From NCBI GenBank assembly GCA_902470925.1, contig CABRIF010000060.1, positions 1 to 15,278 on the forward strand: DNA of 15,278 bases. Reading direction: 5' to 3'. The position numbers and the translations under genes were made by a program. Every line of letters begins with the position of its first letter. Positions within the stretch are counted from its first letter, which is position 1. Shown in pieces: positions 7,937 to 13,807 of the stretch. A model generated the notes under the pieces. The model was not told where the DNA came from and searched no databases. It saw only the letters and a list, made by a program, of their open reading frames with translations. This stretch comes from an uncultured Collinsella sp. (GTDB lineage Bacteria; Actinomycetota; Coriobacteriia; Coriobacteriales; Coriobacteriaceae).

Positions 7937-8485
7937 CTACACCTCCGTTTGTGTCGTTTCCTGCGTCATGACCTTGCGCGCGTTCTCGATCTGCATCTTG
8001 ACCGATGCGTCACGGTGCTTGCCGCGCGCGGACAGGACGATGCCGCCGATGATGCTCGGGTCGACATGCTCGATCAAAAAGACCGGGCTTTCCAGATCGG
8101 CCTCGCAGCGGCTCTTGACGAGCTGACGCAGCTCGTCGTCGAGCGGAATCGCGGTGGTCACGTGCACGCCGATCACACCGCTGCCCGCGAGCGAACGCAG
8201 GTCCTCGTCGTAATCGTTGTGCGTCACCACATGGGAACCCACCGCCGCGCGGTTGGCATCCACCAGGCTCTGGTAGGACTCAAGCACCTGCGGCAGCTTG
8301 TCGAGATCGCCCTGCTTCATCATGGCGGTGAGCACCGCCATGAACTCGGGCGCTGCGGTCTGGGCCTGTGCGCATACAATGAGCGGGTCGAGGTTCTCGA
8401 ACACGCGGTCCTCAGACAGCGCCGCCTCGAACAGCGAATGCGCGTACGTGTCGACCTTGCGCTCAGTCAAGCGCGTACTAGCCAT
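7937..8485 (-). CDS. atpH: ATP synthase F1 delta subunit
   Basis: The 182-residue delta subunit (OSCP) joins the peripheral stalk to the top of F1. The start chosen is the ATG at 8485, which gives MASTRLTERKVDTYAHSLFEAAL, a typical delta N-terminus (Y-A-x-x-LFEAA). It overlaps the end of atpF by 8 nt (ATGGCTAG). The frame is open for another 75 codons upstream, but that part is the atpF gene in another frame and gives a low-complexity Arg/Ser peptide. The C-terminal domain carries VFLIEHVDPSIIGGIVLSARGKHRDASVKMQIENARKVM, the conserved hinge and ending of the family. The ribosome binding site is only moderate (GGAAGTGGG), in keeping with coupling to atpF. Confidence 0.94.
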   Translation of the reverse strand: MASTRLTERKVDTYAHSLFEAALSEDRVFENLDPLIVCAQAQTAAPEFMAVLTAMMKQGDLDKLPQVLESYQSLVDANRAAVGSHVVTHNDYDEDLRSLAGSGVIGVHVTTAIPLDDELRQLVKSRCEADLESPVFLIEHVDPSIIGGIVLSARGKHRDASVKMQIENARKVMTQETTQTEV

Positions 8486-9086
8486 TGAGCGCACCCACTT
8501 CCGCCAGGTACTTCTTGATGATCTTGCGCTGGAGCTCCTCGTCGGAGGACAGCTTCTCGTCGACGATCTTGGAGGCCACAGCCACCGAGACCTTGGCGAT
8601 GGAGTCCGTTGCGCGGTCGTACATCTGACGCTGCTCGTTGGACGCATGCTCGCGTGCCTTGGTGATGATGTCCTCGGCCTCCTTGTGGGCGTTGGCGATG
8701 ATCTGGGCACGGACCTGCTCGGCGTCGGTGCGCGCCGCCTGCACGATCTCGGACGCCTGACTGTGCGCGTCGATCACCAGGCCGTTGGCCTCGTCACGCA
8801 GCTCTGCTGCCTGGGCCTTCGTCTCGTCGGCCTCCTCGATGCTCTCCTCGATGTGCTGCTCGCGCGCGGCAAGCGCGCCTACGACGCGCGGCCACACGAA
8901 CTTGGCAAGCAGGAACCAGATGATGAGGAACACCACGAGCGCGGGGAAGAACTCCGCGGGCTTTGGGATCAGAAGGTCCGCGCCGTCCACGGCCTCAGCC
9001 TCATCGGCGAATGCGAGCGCAGGTGCCGCCAGCGAGGCGAGACCCGCCGCGAACACCGCGGCCGTACCGATTCGGATGCGTTTCAT
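8478..9086 (-). CDS. atpF: ATP synthase Fo b subunit with signal-peptide-like N-terminus
   Basis: Subunit b forms the peripheral stalk that holds the F1 head against the Fo stator. The 202-residue product has a membrane helix at about 46-65 (ALVVFLIIWFLLAKFVW). It is followed by a long charged, Ala/Glu-rich coiled coil (AAREQHIEESIEEADETKAQ onward) and a C-terminal KYLAEV piece. The start at 9086 (ATG) has AAGGGGGT about 10 nt upstream; a GTG at 9095 would leave almost no spacing. Unusually, the membrane helix is preceded by a basic, hydrophobic stretch ending APALAFADEA, which looks like a cleavable signal peptide (possible cut after residue 27). No lipobox Cys is present. The gene follows atpE by about 50 nt and overlaps atpH. 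Confidence 0.95.
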   Translation of the reverse strand: MKRIRIGTAAVFAAGLASLAAPALAFADEAEAVDGADLLIPKPAEFFPALVVFLIIWFLLAKFVWPRVVGALAAREQHIEESIEEADETKAQAAELRDEANGLVIDAHSQASEIVQAARTDAEQVRAQIIANAHKEAEDIITKAREHASNEQRQMYDRATDSIAKVSVAVASKIVDEKLSSDEELQRKIIKKYLAEVGALNG

Positions 9087-9135
9087 AGTTACCACTACCC
9101 CCTTCGAGTTTTTCGGTGGTCACATCCGGGGCTGC

Positions 9136-9348
9136 TTACTTGACAACCAGTGCGACGACGAAGCCGATCAGCGCCAGGGCCTCGGCGAATGCCGAACCCA
9201 TGATGAACACGCTGAAGACACGGTCCTGCACCTCGGGCTGACGCGCCATGGCGTTCGCAACACCGTTTGCGGTGATGCCGATGGCAAGACCAGCACCGAT
9301 AACACCAAGTCCGTAACCGATAACTCCCACGATTCCTCCTTCGATCAT
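9136..9348 (-). CDS. atpE: ATP synthase Fo c subunit
   Basis: This small hairpin membrane protein (70 residues from the ATG) forms the rotor ring. Helix 1 is GYGLGVIGAGLAIGITANGV, the loop is ARQPE (the contact with gamma and epsilon), and helix 2 carries the ion-binding Glu in SAFAEALALIGFVV. The residue after this Glu is Ala rather than the Ser/Thr found in sodium-type rings, which favours proton coupling (inference). Two starts compete. The ATG at 9348 gives a normal-length helix 1 but has a poor ribosome binding site. A GTG at 9330 has GAAGGAGG four bases upstream and would give 64 residues. It is preceded by a 130-nt structured spacer, the longest in the operon. Confidence 0.93.
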   Translation of the reverse strand: MIEGGIVGVIGYGLGVIGAGLAIGITANGVANAMARQPEVQDRVFSVFIMGSAFAEALALIGFVVALVVK

Positions 9349-9435
9349 GCGCCGGCTCTTTTGGCTGCGCATCCGAAATCCTAACCTGTCTATATCAAGC
9401 GCGCCCGCGGGTGGCTCGCTTGGTACCGAATTGCG

Positions 9436-9472
9436 CGGATCTGACGATCCGATGCGGGGCGAAGGCCGCCCC
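9436..9472 (-). other. Two hairpins in the atpB-atpE spacer
   Basis: The 130-nt gap between atpB and atpE holds GGGGCG (9456-9461) pairing with CGCCCC (9467-9472) around a 5-nt loop. Directly beside it, CGGATC (9436-9441) pairs with GATCCG (9446-9451) around 4 nt. There is no U-run, so a terminator is unlikely. The position just before the c-subunit gene, whose product is needed in about ten copies, suggests a role in mRNA processing or stability; that is inference. Confidence 0.45.
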
Positions 9473-9478
9473 TGGTTG

Positions 9479-10276
9479 CTAGTGGCCGGCGTCTGCACCC
9501 TGGATGTAGACGGCGGTGAGCATGGTGAACACATACGCCTGGATGGCGGCGACGAAGATTTCGATCGCGTAGATCACCAGCAGAATCGCGGCAAACGCCA
9601 CGCCCGGCAGCGCGCCCACGAGATTGAGCGCCGAGATCTCGTCGATCAGCGGATGGGCGAACAGCGTCACCATGATGGCGAACGAGCCCATGACCACGTG
9701 GCCGGCGAACATGTTGCAGAATAGACGGACCGCCAGCGTGATGGGGCGCAGCAGGGTGGAGACGAGCTCGATGAGCCACACCAGGGCGTTGAGCGGGAAG
9801 CCCACGCCCTTGGGAGCAAAGCTCTTGAAGTACCCCACCGGGCCCTGCGCCTTGACGCCGCAGGCCACAAAGTAGATGAACACCACGATAGCCAGCGCCG
9901 CCGTGGTGGAGATGGTGCCGGTGCCGGGCTTCATGCCCGGGATGATGCCCACGATGTTGTTGATCAAGATGAAGAAGAACAGCGTGGCCAGAAACGGGAA
10001 GTGGCGCTTCCACGAATCGCCGAGGATGCTCTTGATGATGTCGTTCTTGACGAACTCGACGACCCACTCCACGCCGTTCATGAACAGCCCGCGCGGCACC
10101 AGCGAGGTGATGCGGCGCGAATAGATGAACATGAGCGCCATGAGAATGATTGAGGAGACGACCAGCCAGAACGTGTACTGCGTCACGCCGTGCACGAGAT
10201 TGCCGACGATCGGGGTCGAGGTGAAGCTCGACACCAGCTCGTTGATCTCTGCTGGGAGCTTGGAAAACGCGTCCAC
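9479..10276 (-). CDS. atpB: ATP synthase Fo a subunit
   Basis: The 265-residue a subunit forms the ion half-channels beside the c ring. It has about five to six membrane helices. The essential Arg is Arg184 in LLRPITLAVRLFCNMFAGH (the usual form is RLF-G/A-NMFAG; here there is a Cys). EIFVAAIQAYVFTMLTAVYI near the C-terminus is the second hallmark. The start is a GTG at 10276 with AGGAGGG six bases upstream, immediately after the stop of the preceding AtpI-like gene. The open frame continues upstream for about 120 codons, but that part is the AtpI-like gene read in another frame. Confidence 0.95.
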   Translation of the reverse strand: MDAFSKLPAEINELVSSFTSTPIVGNLVHGVTQYTFWLVVSSIILMALMFIYSRRITSLVPRGLFMNGVEWVVEFVKNDIIKSILGDSWKRHFPFLATLFFFILINNIVGIIPGMKPGTGTISTTAALAIVVFIYFVACGVKAQGPVGYFKSFAPKGVGFPLNALVWLIELVSTLLRPITLAVRLFCNMFAGHVVMGSFAIMVTLFAHPLIDEISALNLVGALPGVAFAAILLVIYAIEIFVAAIQAYVFTMLTAVYIQGADAGH

Positions 10277-10287
10277 TGCGAACCCTC

Positions 10288-10575
10288 CTAGAATCTGCGT
10301 CCCATCGCCATGAAGGCGAGATACGCCCACATCGCGAAAAACCCTATCAACATGCCTGCGAGCACATCGAGCGTGCGGGCGGGCACCAGCAACCAGACCG
10401 CCGCCAAGACCGCCATGAGAAAGGCGAACGAGACGGCCACGGCGGCCAAACCCTTGGCAACCGTTGGCCTGATGCTGCCGCGGTGCGCGAACACCACGAC
10501 GCCGAGCAGCGGGATGAACCCCGTCACACCCGAAACGGCACCGAGGGCGATCGTTGCCAAACGCTCCGGTCCCAT
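10288..10575 (-). CDS. atpI: Small membrane protein at the head of the atp operon (AtpI-like)
   Basis: This 95-residue, very hydrophobic protein has three predicted membrane helices: about 8-29 (IALGAVSGVTGFIPLLGVVVF), 42-65 and 70-92. The start is the ATG at 10575, with AAGGAG 10 nt upstream. The frame continues upstream to 10686 but gives a Cys/Ser-rich non-membrane peptide without a binding site. It is the first gene of the ATP synthase operon, where AtpI (a small membrane protein that assists c-ring assembly or metal supply in other bacteria) usually sits. Similarity to AtpI is judged from position, size and helix pattern rather than from a motif, and the usual number of helices is closer to four. 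The symbol is therefore tentative. Confidence 0.62.
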   Translation of the reverse strand: MGPERLATIALGAVSGVTGFIPLLGVVVFAHRGSIRPTVAKGLAAVAVSFAFLMAVLAAVWLLVPARTLDVLAGMLIGFFAMWAYLAFMAMGRRF

Positions 10576-10676
10576 GGGCACCAAGCTCCTTCCGGCACTG
10601 CTCGAACATGGCCACGAGGCTCGAACGCCTTGCCACCCGCACATCTCACAGCGGCGGGCGGAAAACGTTCTGGTGA

Positions 10677-10706
10677 AATATAGCACTCGGGGCGCGCGGA
10701 AATCAG
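10677..10706 (-). promoter_or_regulatory. Candidate promoter of the ATP synthase operon
   Basis: On the minus strand the extended -10 TGCTATATT (hexamer at 10677-10682) lies 18 bp from a partial -35, CTGATT (10701-10706). Transcription would begin near 10670, giving a leader of about 95 nt before the AtpI-like gene. It is the best promoter-like stretch between upp and the operon. A second, weaker -10 (CATAAT) lies inside the upstream dyad. Confidence 0.5.
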
Positions 10707-10772
10707 AAGTTTTCAGACATTCGTTAGATTATGTACACACGTTCACAATCTAACAGGCGTTGTATTTCCGCG
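10695..10772. promoter_or_regulatory. Nested inverted repeats upstream of the atp operon (candidate operator)
   Basis: The inner dyad is 10723-10754: GTTAGATT and AATCTAAC are perfect 8-bp arms, and matched TG/CA and AC/GT pairs further in give 12 paired positions per 16-bp half. The outer arms CGCGGAAAT (10695-10703) and ATTTCCGCG (10764-10772) form a perfect 9-bp inverted repeat around it. The core is AT-rich against a GC-rich background. No U-run follows on either strand, so it is not a simple terminator for upp. It lies at and just upstream of the candidate atp promoter, which suits a regulator binding site. Confidence 0.5.
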
Positions 10773-10787
10773 TAACAACAACGGGCG

Positions 10788-11435
10788 CTACAGCGTACCG
10801 AAAATGCGGTCGCCGGCATCGCCCAGGCCGGGCACGATGTAGGCAGCCTCATTCAGCCCCTCGTCGATAGCGCACGTGAACAGACGCACCTCGGGATCGT
10901 GGTCGAGCACGGCCTTGATACCCTCGGGCGCCGCCACCAGCACCAGCAGGCGGACGTCGCGCACACCCTGACGCCGCAGGTAGTCGATGGCCGCCGTGGC
11001 CGAACCGCCCGTGGCGAGCATGGGGTCGACCACCAAGCAGATGCGTTGGTCGGCGTCGGCAGGCAGCTTAGCATAGTACTCGTGGGGCTCGTGCGTCACC
11101 TCATCACGATACATCCCCACATGACCGACACGCGCCGCCGGAATGAGCTCCAGCAGACCGTCTACCATGCCGAGGCCCGCGCGCAGGATGGGCACGATCG
11201 CCACCTTGCGACCGGCGATCTGCTTGCCCGTGGCCTCGCAGATGGGCGTGGTGACCGGCGTATCCTCGAGCGGGAAATCGCGGGTGGCCTCGTAGCCCTC
11301 GAACAGCGCGAGTTCCTTGACCAGCTCGCGGAACTGCTTGGAGCCGGTCTCGGTGCTGCGCATGATGGTGAGCTTGTGCTGCACCATGGGGTGATCGACC
11401 AGCGTCACCCGGGACTCATCGTACGTTATCGCCAT
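10788..11435 (-). CDS. upp: Uracil phosphoribosyltransferase
   Basis: Upp converts uracil and PRPP to UMP and pyrophosphate, the pyrimidine salvage step, in the cytoplasm. The 215-residue protein has the PRPP-binding loop VVDPMLATGGSA (135-146), PILRAGLGM (82-90), MYRDE (108-112) and the uracil-binding C-terminal YIVPGLGDAGDRIFGT. The start at 11435 has GAGGT five bases upstream. An AT-rich TATATATA stretch lies at 11453-11460, but it is so close that any leader would be about a dozen bases, and no -35 is convincing. Readthrough from rpiB is an alternative. The gene precedes the atp operon as in Bacillus subtilis, with no clear terminator in between. Confidence 0.96.
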   Translation of the reverse strand: MAITYDESRVTLVDHPMVQHKLTIMRSTETGSKQFRELVKELALFEGYEATRDFPLEDTPVTTPICEATGKQIAGRKVAIVPILRAGLGMVDGLLELIPAARVGHVGMYRDEVTHEPHEYYAKLPADADQRICLVVDPMLATGGSATAAIDYLRRQGVRDVRLLVLVAAPEGIKAVLDHDPEVRLFTCAIDEGLNEAAYIVPGLGDAGDRIFGTL

Positions 11436-11617
11436 TATCTACCTCGTCTTTCTATATATATTGCGCGGATGGGCCGCGCGTCTTTCCAACGCCGGGGGCC
11501 GCCTCGCCGCCCGTGGGGCCGCCTGCAGGAGCCCCGATGCCGGCCGCGTGCCGGTGGAGCCGGGCGAGGGCGCGGAGCGGGCATGGGGTCCGGACCCGCC
11601 TCACGCAAAACCGCCTG

Positions 11618-12064
11618 CTACTGCTGGCTATCCAGCGCCATGATCTTGGCGACGCGACCCTCGTGGCGGCCGCCCTCGAACGCGGTGGTGAGGAACACGC
11701 GCACGATCTCGCGGTTGACCTCGGGATCCACGAAGCGTCCCGAAAGGCCGATCACGTTGCCGTCGTTGTGCTGGCGGAACAGCGCGGCGAACTCGGGCGT
11801 GGTGATGGAGCTGGCGCGGATGCCGGCGATCTTGTCGGCCGCCACGGCGATGCCGATGCCGGTGCCGCACACGCACACGCCCCGCTCGGCGTTGCCGGCA
11901 GCGACAAAACGGCCCACCTTGGCTCCGAAATCGGGGTAGTCGACCCGGTCGTCGGTATCGGGGCCCAGATCGATGACCTCATGGCCCAGGTCGTTCGCAA
12001 GGTACGCGGCGAGCATCTGCTTCTGCTCGAAACCGGCGTGGTCGGACGCAATGGCAATGCGCAT
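11618..12064 (-). CDS. rpiB: Ribose-5-phosphate isomerase B
   Basis: RpiB interconverts ribose 5-phosphate and ribulose 5-phosphate in the non-oxidative pentose phosphate pathway. The 148-residue protein starts MRIAIASDHAGFEQK, has the active-site Cys66 in CGTGIG (66-71), RQHNDGNVIGLSGRFVDPE (97-115) and a family-typical C-terminus. The ATG at 12064 has GAAAGGA six bases upstream; the extra 17 codons open upstream have no such support. The RpiB/LacAB family also includes allose-6-phosphate and galactose-6-phosphate isomerases. The conserved position between sua5 and upp favours the ribose enzyme, which would supply the ribose phosphate used for PRPP by the next gene, upp. The gap to upp is about 180 nt. 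Confidence 0.92.
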   Translation of the reverse strand: MRIAIASDHAGFEQKQMLAAYLANDLGHEVIDLGPDTDDRVDYPDFGAKVGRFVAAGNAERGVCVCGTGIGIAVAADKIAGIRASSITTPEFAALFRQHNDGNVIGLSGRFVDPEVNREIVRVFLTTAFEGGRHEGRVAKIMALDSQQ

Positions 12065-12112
12065 GGCACATCCTTTCAATGGAACCGTCCGCGCGGATAC
12101 GCGGAGATACGG

Positions 12113-12140
12113 CAAGCGGGCCAGCCATGGGCCCGCCTTG
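12113..12140. other. Strong hairpin upstream of rpiB
   Basis: CAAGCGGGCC (12113-12122) pairs with GGCCCGCCTTG (12130-12140), with one bulged C and a 7-nt loop. It lies between the glpK end and the rpiB start, about 50 nt before the rpiB ATG. No U-run follows on the minus strand (CCGTATCTCC), so it may be part of the rpiB leader or a weak terminator for glpK. Confidence 0.4.
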
Positions 12141-12219
12141 ATTCACTGTACCATGCTTTGAGCTGCACCCACTCCGGCCTTGCATTCCACCGTTAAACGG
12201 CAGCTGCGCCCTCACCGTT

Positions 12220-12234
12220 CCGCCGAAACGGCGG
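12220..12234 (-). terminator. Possible hairpin terminator after glpK
   Basis: CCGCCG and CGGCGG form a perfect 6-bp stem with a 3-nt loop, about 30 nt past the glpK stop. No T-tract follows on the minus strand, so an intrinsic terminator is uncertain; it may only mark the mRNA 3' end. A short palindrome (CCGTTAAACGG, 12190-12200) lies a little further on. Confidence 0.35.
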
Positions 12235-12265
12235 GCACGGCGAGGCACGGGCACGGGGAGCCGCG

Positions 12266-13807
12266 TCACTTCGAGGTGCGGGCGCGCGCCACGGCATCGT
12301 GCCAGCCTGCGACAGCATCGTCGAGCGAACCGGCCTCGACCAACGGATCGAACCGACGCCCCACCATGCGGTTCTGCTCGAGCTCGTCCAAGCCTTCCCA
12401 GTACCCCACGTGCAGGCCGGCGAGATAAGCGGCGCCGAGGGCGGTCACCTCGACCGTCTCGGACTGCACCACCGGGATGCCCAGCAGGTCGGCCTGGTAC
12501 TGCATGATGAACTCGTTGCGCGAGGCGGCGCCGTCCACCGCCAAGCTCCCGAGCTGCATGCCCGTGTCGCGCTCCATCGCGCGCAGCACGTCGAGGCTCT
12601 GGTAGGCCATGGACTCACACGCTGCGCGCACCAGCGCCGCTCGGTCGGTTGCCCCTGTGATGCCGCAAACGATGGCACGGGCCTCGGCGTCCCACCATGG
12701 AGCCCCCAGGCCCGAGAACGCCGGCACCATGTAGCAGCCACCCGTGTCGGAAACCGTGCGGCACACCGCGGCCGTCTCCCGGGCGCTCGTGATGAGGCCC
12801 AGGTTGTCGCACAGCCACTCGATGGTGGAGCCGGCATGAAAGATAGACCCCTCCAGCGCATAGGAGATCTCGCCATCGCGGGCGATGCCGATGGTCGACA
12901 CGAGCCCCTGCTGCGACTCAACGCAGCGTTCACCCGTGTTCATGAGCATGAAGCAGCCGGTGCCGTAGGTGTTCTTGGCGTCACCCGGACCAAAGCAGCA
13001 GTGCCCGAACAGCGACGCCTGCTGGTCGCCCGCCACGCCGGCGATCTGCGGGCTGTGCGTCATGATCTCGCTCGACACCCGCCCGTACGAGTCGGAGCTC
13101 CAACGCACCTCGGGCAGCATGCAGCGCGGCACATCCAGCAGGCCGAGCAGCTCATCGTCCCAGTCAAGCGCATGGATGTTGAACAGCATGGAGCGGCTGG
13201 CGTTGGTGTAGTCGGTCGCCCACACCGCGCCGCCCGTGAGGTTGTAGACCAGCCAGGTGTCGATCGTGCCGAACATGAGCTCGCCGGCCTCCGCCGCCGC
13301 GCGGGCGCCGTCGACGTTGTCCAGGATCCACTTGATCTTGGTGCCTGAGAAATAGGCGTCGGGGGTGAGGCCGGTTTTGGCGCGGATGGTATCGGAGGCG
13401 CCCGCGTCCACGAGCTCCTGCGCGATGGGGGCGGTGCGGCGGCATTGCCACCCGATCGCATTGCAGATCGGCTGGCCGCTGTCGCGATCCCACACCACGG
13501 TCGTCTCGCGCTGGTTCGCGATGCCGATCGCAGCGATGCTGTCCGAATGGATGCCGCTTTTGAACTGCACCTCCATCATGACCGCGATCTGGGAGGCGAG
13601 GATCTCCATGGGGTCCTGCTCAACCCAGCCGGGCTGCGGGTACAGCGTCTTGATGGAACGAGAGGCCTGCGCCACGATGCAGTTGTACTCGTCCACGATG
13701 ATGGCGCGCACCGAGGTGGTCCCGGCATCGATTGCCATCAGGTACTGAGCACCGCGCGGGGTATACGCGGCATCGACAAGCCCCAGATCTTTAAGAGAGA
13801 GCACCAT
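12266..13807 (-). CDS. glpK: Glycerol kinase
   Basis: GlpK phosphorylates glycerol to sn-glycerol 3-phosphate with ATP in the cytoplasm. The 513-residue protein has the phosphate-binding DAGTTSVRAI (from residue 27), YPQPGWVEQDP, IANQRETTVVWD, GWQCRRTA and FSGTKIKWILDN. Further on come FGTIDTWLVYNLTGG, GVAGDQQASLFG and NTYGTGCFMLMNTG, the full FGGY-kinase set expected of a glycerol kinase. The start at 13807 has GGAGG five bases upstream and gives about 20 residues more than usual before the first strand. The first 17 bases overlap the end of the sua5-like gene, implying coupled translation. No glpF or glpD gene is next to it. The loop before GVAGDQQ has no YHFYG-type His, so the HPr-dependent phosphorylation known from enterococci is not evident. 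Confidence 0.96.
   Translation of the reverse strand: MVLSLKDLGLVDAAYTPRGAQYLMAIDAGTTSVRAIIVDEYNCIVAQASRSIKTLYPQPGWVEQDPMEILASQIAVMMEVQFKSGIHSDSIAAIGIANQRETTVVWDRDSGQPICNAIGWQCRRTAPIAQELVDAGASDTIRAKTGLTPDAYFSGTKIKWILDNVDGARAAAEAGELMFGTIDTWLVYNLTGGAVWATDYTNASRSMLFNIHALDWDDELLGLLDVPRCMLPEVRWSSDSYGRVSSEIMTHSPQIAGVAGDQQASLFGHCCFGPGDAKNTYGTGCFMLMNTGERCVESQQGLVSTIGIARDGEISYALEGSIFHAGSTIEWLCDNLGLITSARETAAVCRTVSDTGGCYMVPAFSGLGAPWWDAEARAIVCGITGATDRAALVRAACESMAYQSLDVLRAMERDTGMQLGSLAVDGAASRNEFIMQYQADLLGIPVVQSETVEVTALGAAYLAGLHVGYWEGLDELEQNRMVGRRFDPLVEAGSLDDAVAGWHDAVARARTSK

Noticed and set aside
8486..8710. Upstream extension of atpH to 8710
   Set aside because: It reads through atpF out of frame, giving a low-complexity Arg/Ser/Pro peptide; the ATG at 8485 gives a normal delta subunit.
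10277..10642. Upstream extension of atpB to 10642
   Set aside because: The extra 122 codons overlap the AtpI-like gene in another frame and lack membrane or Fo character; the GTG at 10276 has a strong ribosome binding site.
11463..11479. GCGCGG/CCGCGC hairpin upstream of upp as a terminator
   Set aside because: No T-run follows on the minus strand (AATATATATAG); it may only be part of the upp leader.
11586..11597. Perfect 12-bp palindrome GGGTCCGGACCC after rpiB
   Set aside because: A gapless palindrome of this kind is expected occasionally in GC-rich DNA, and it has no loop or U-run for a terminator and no promoter nearby.
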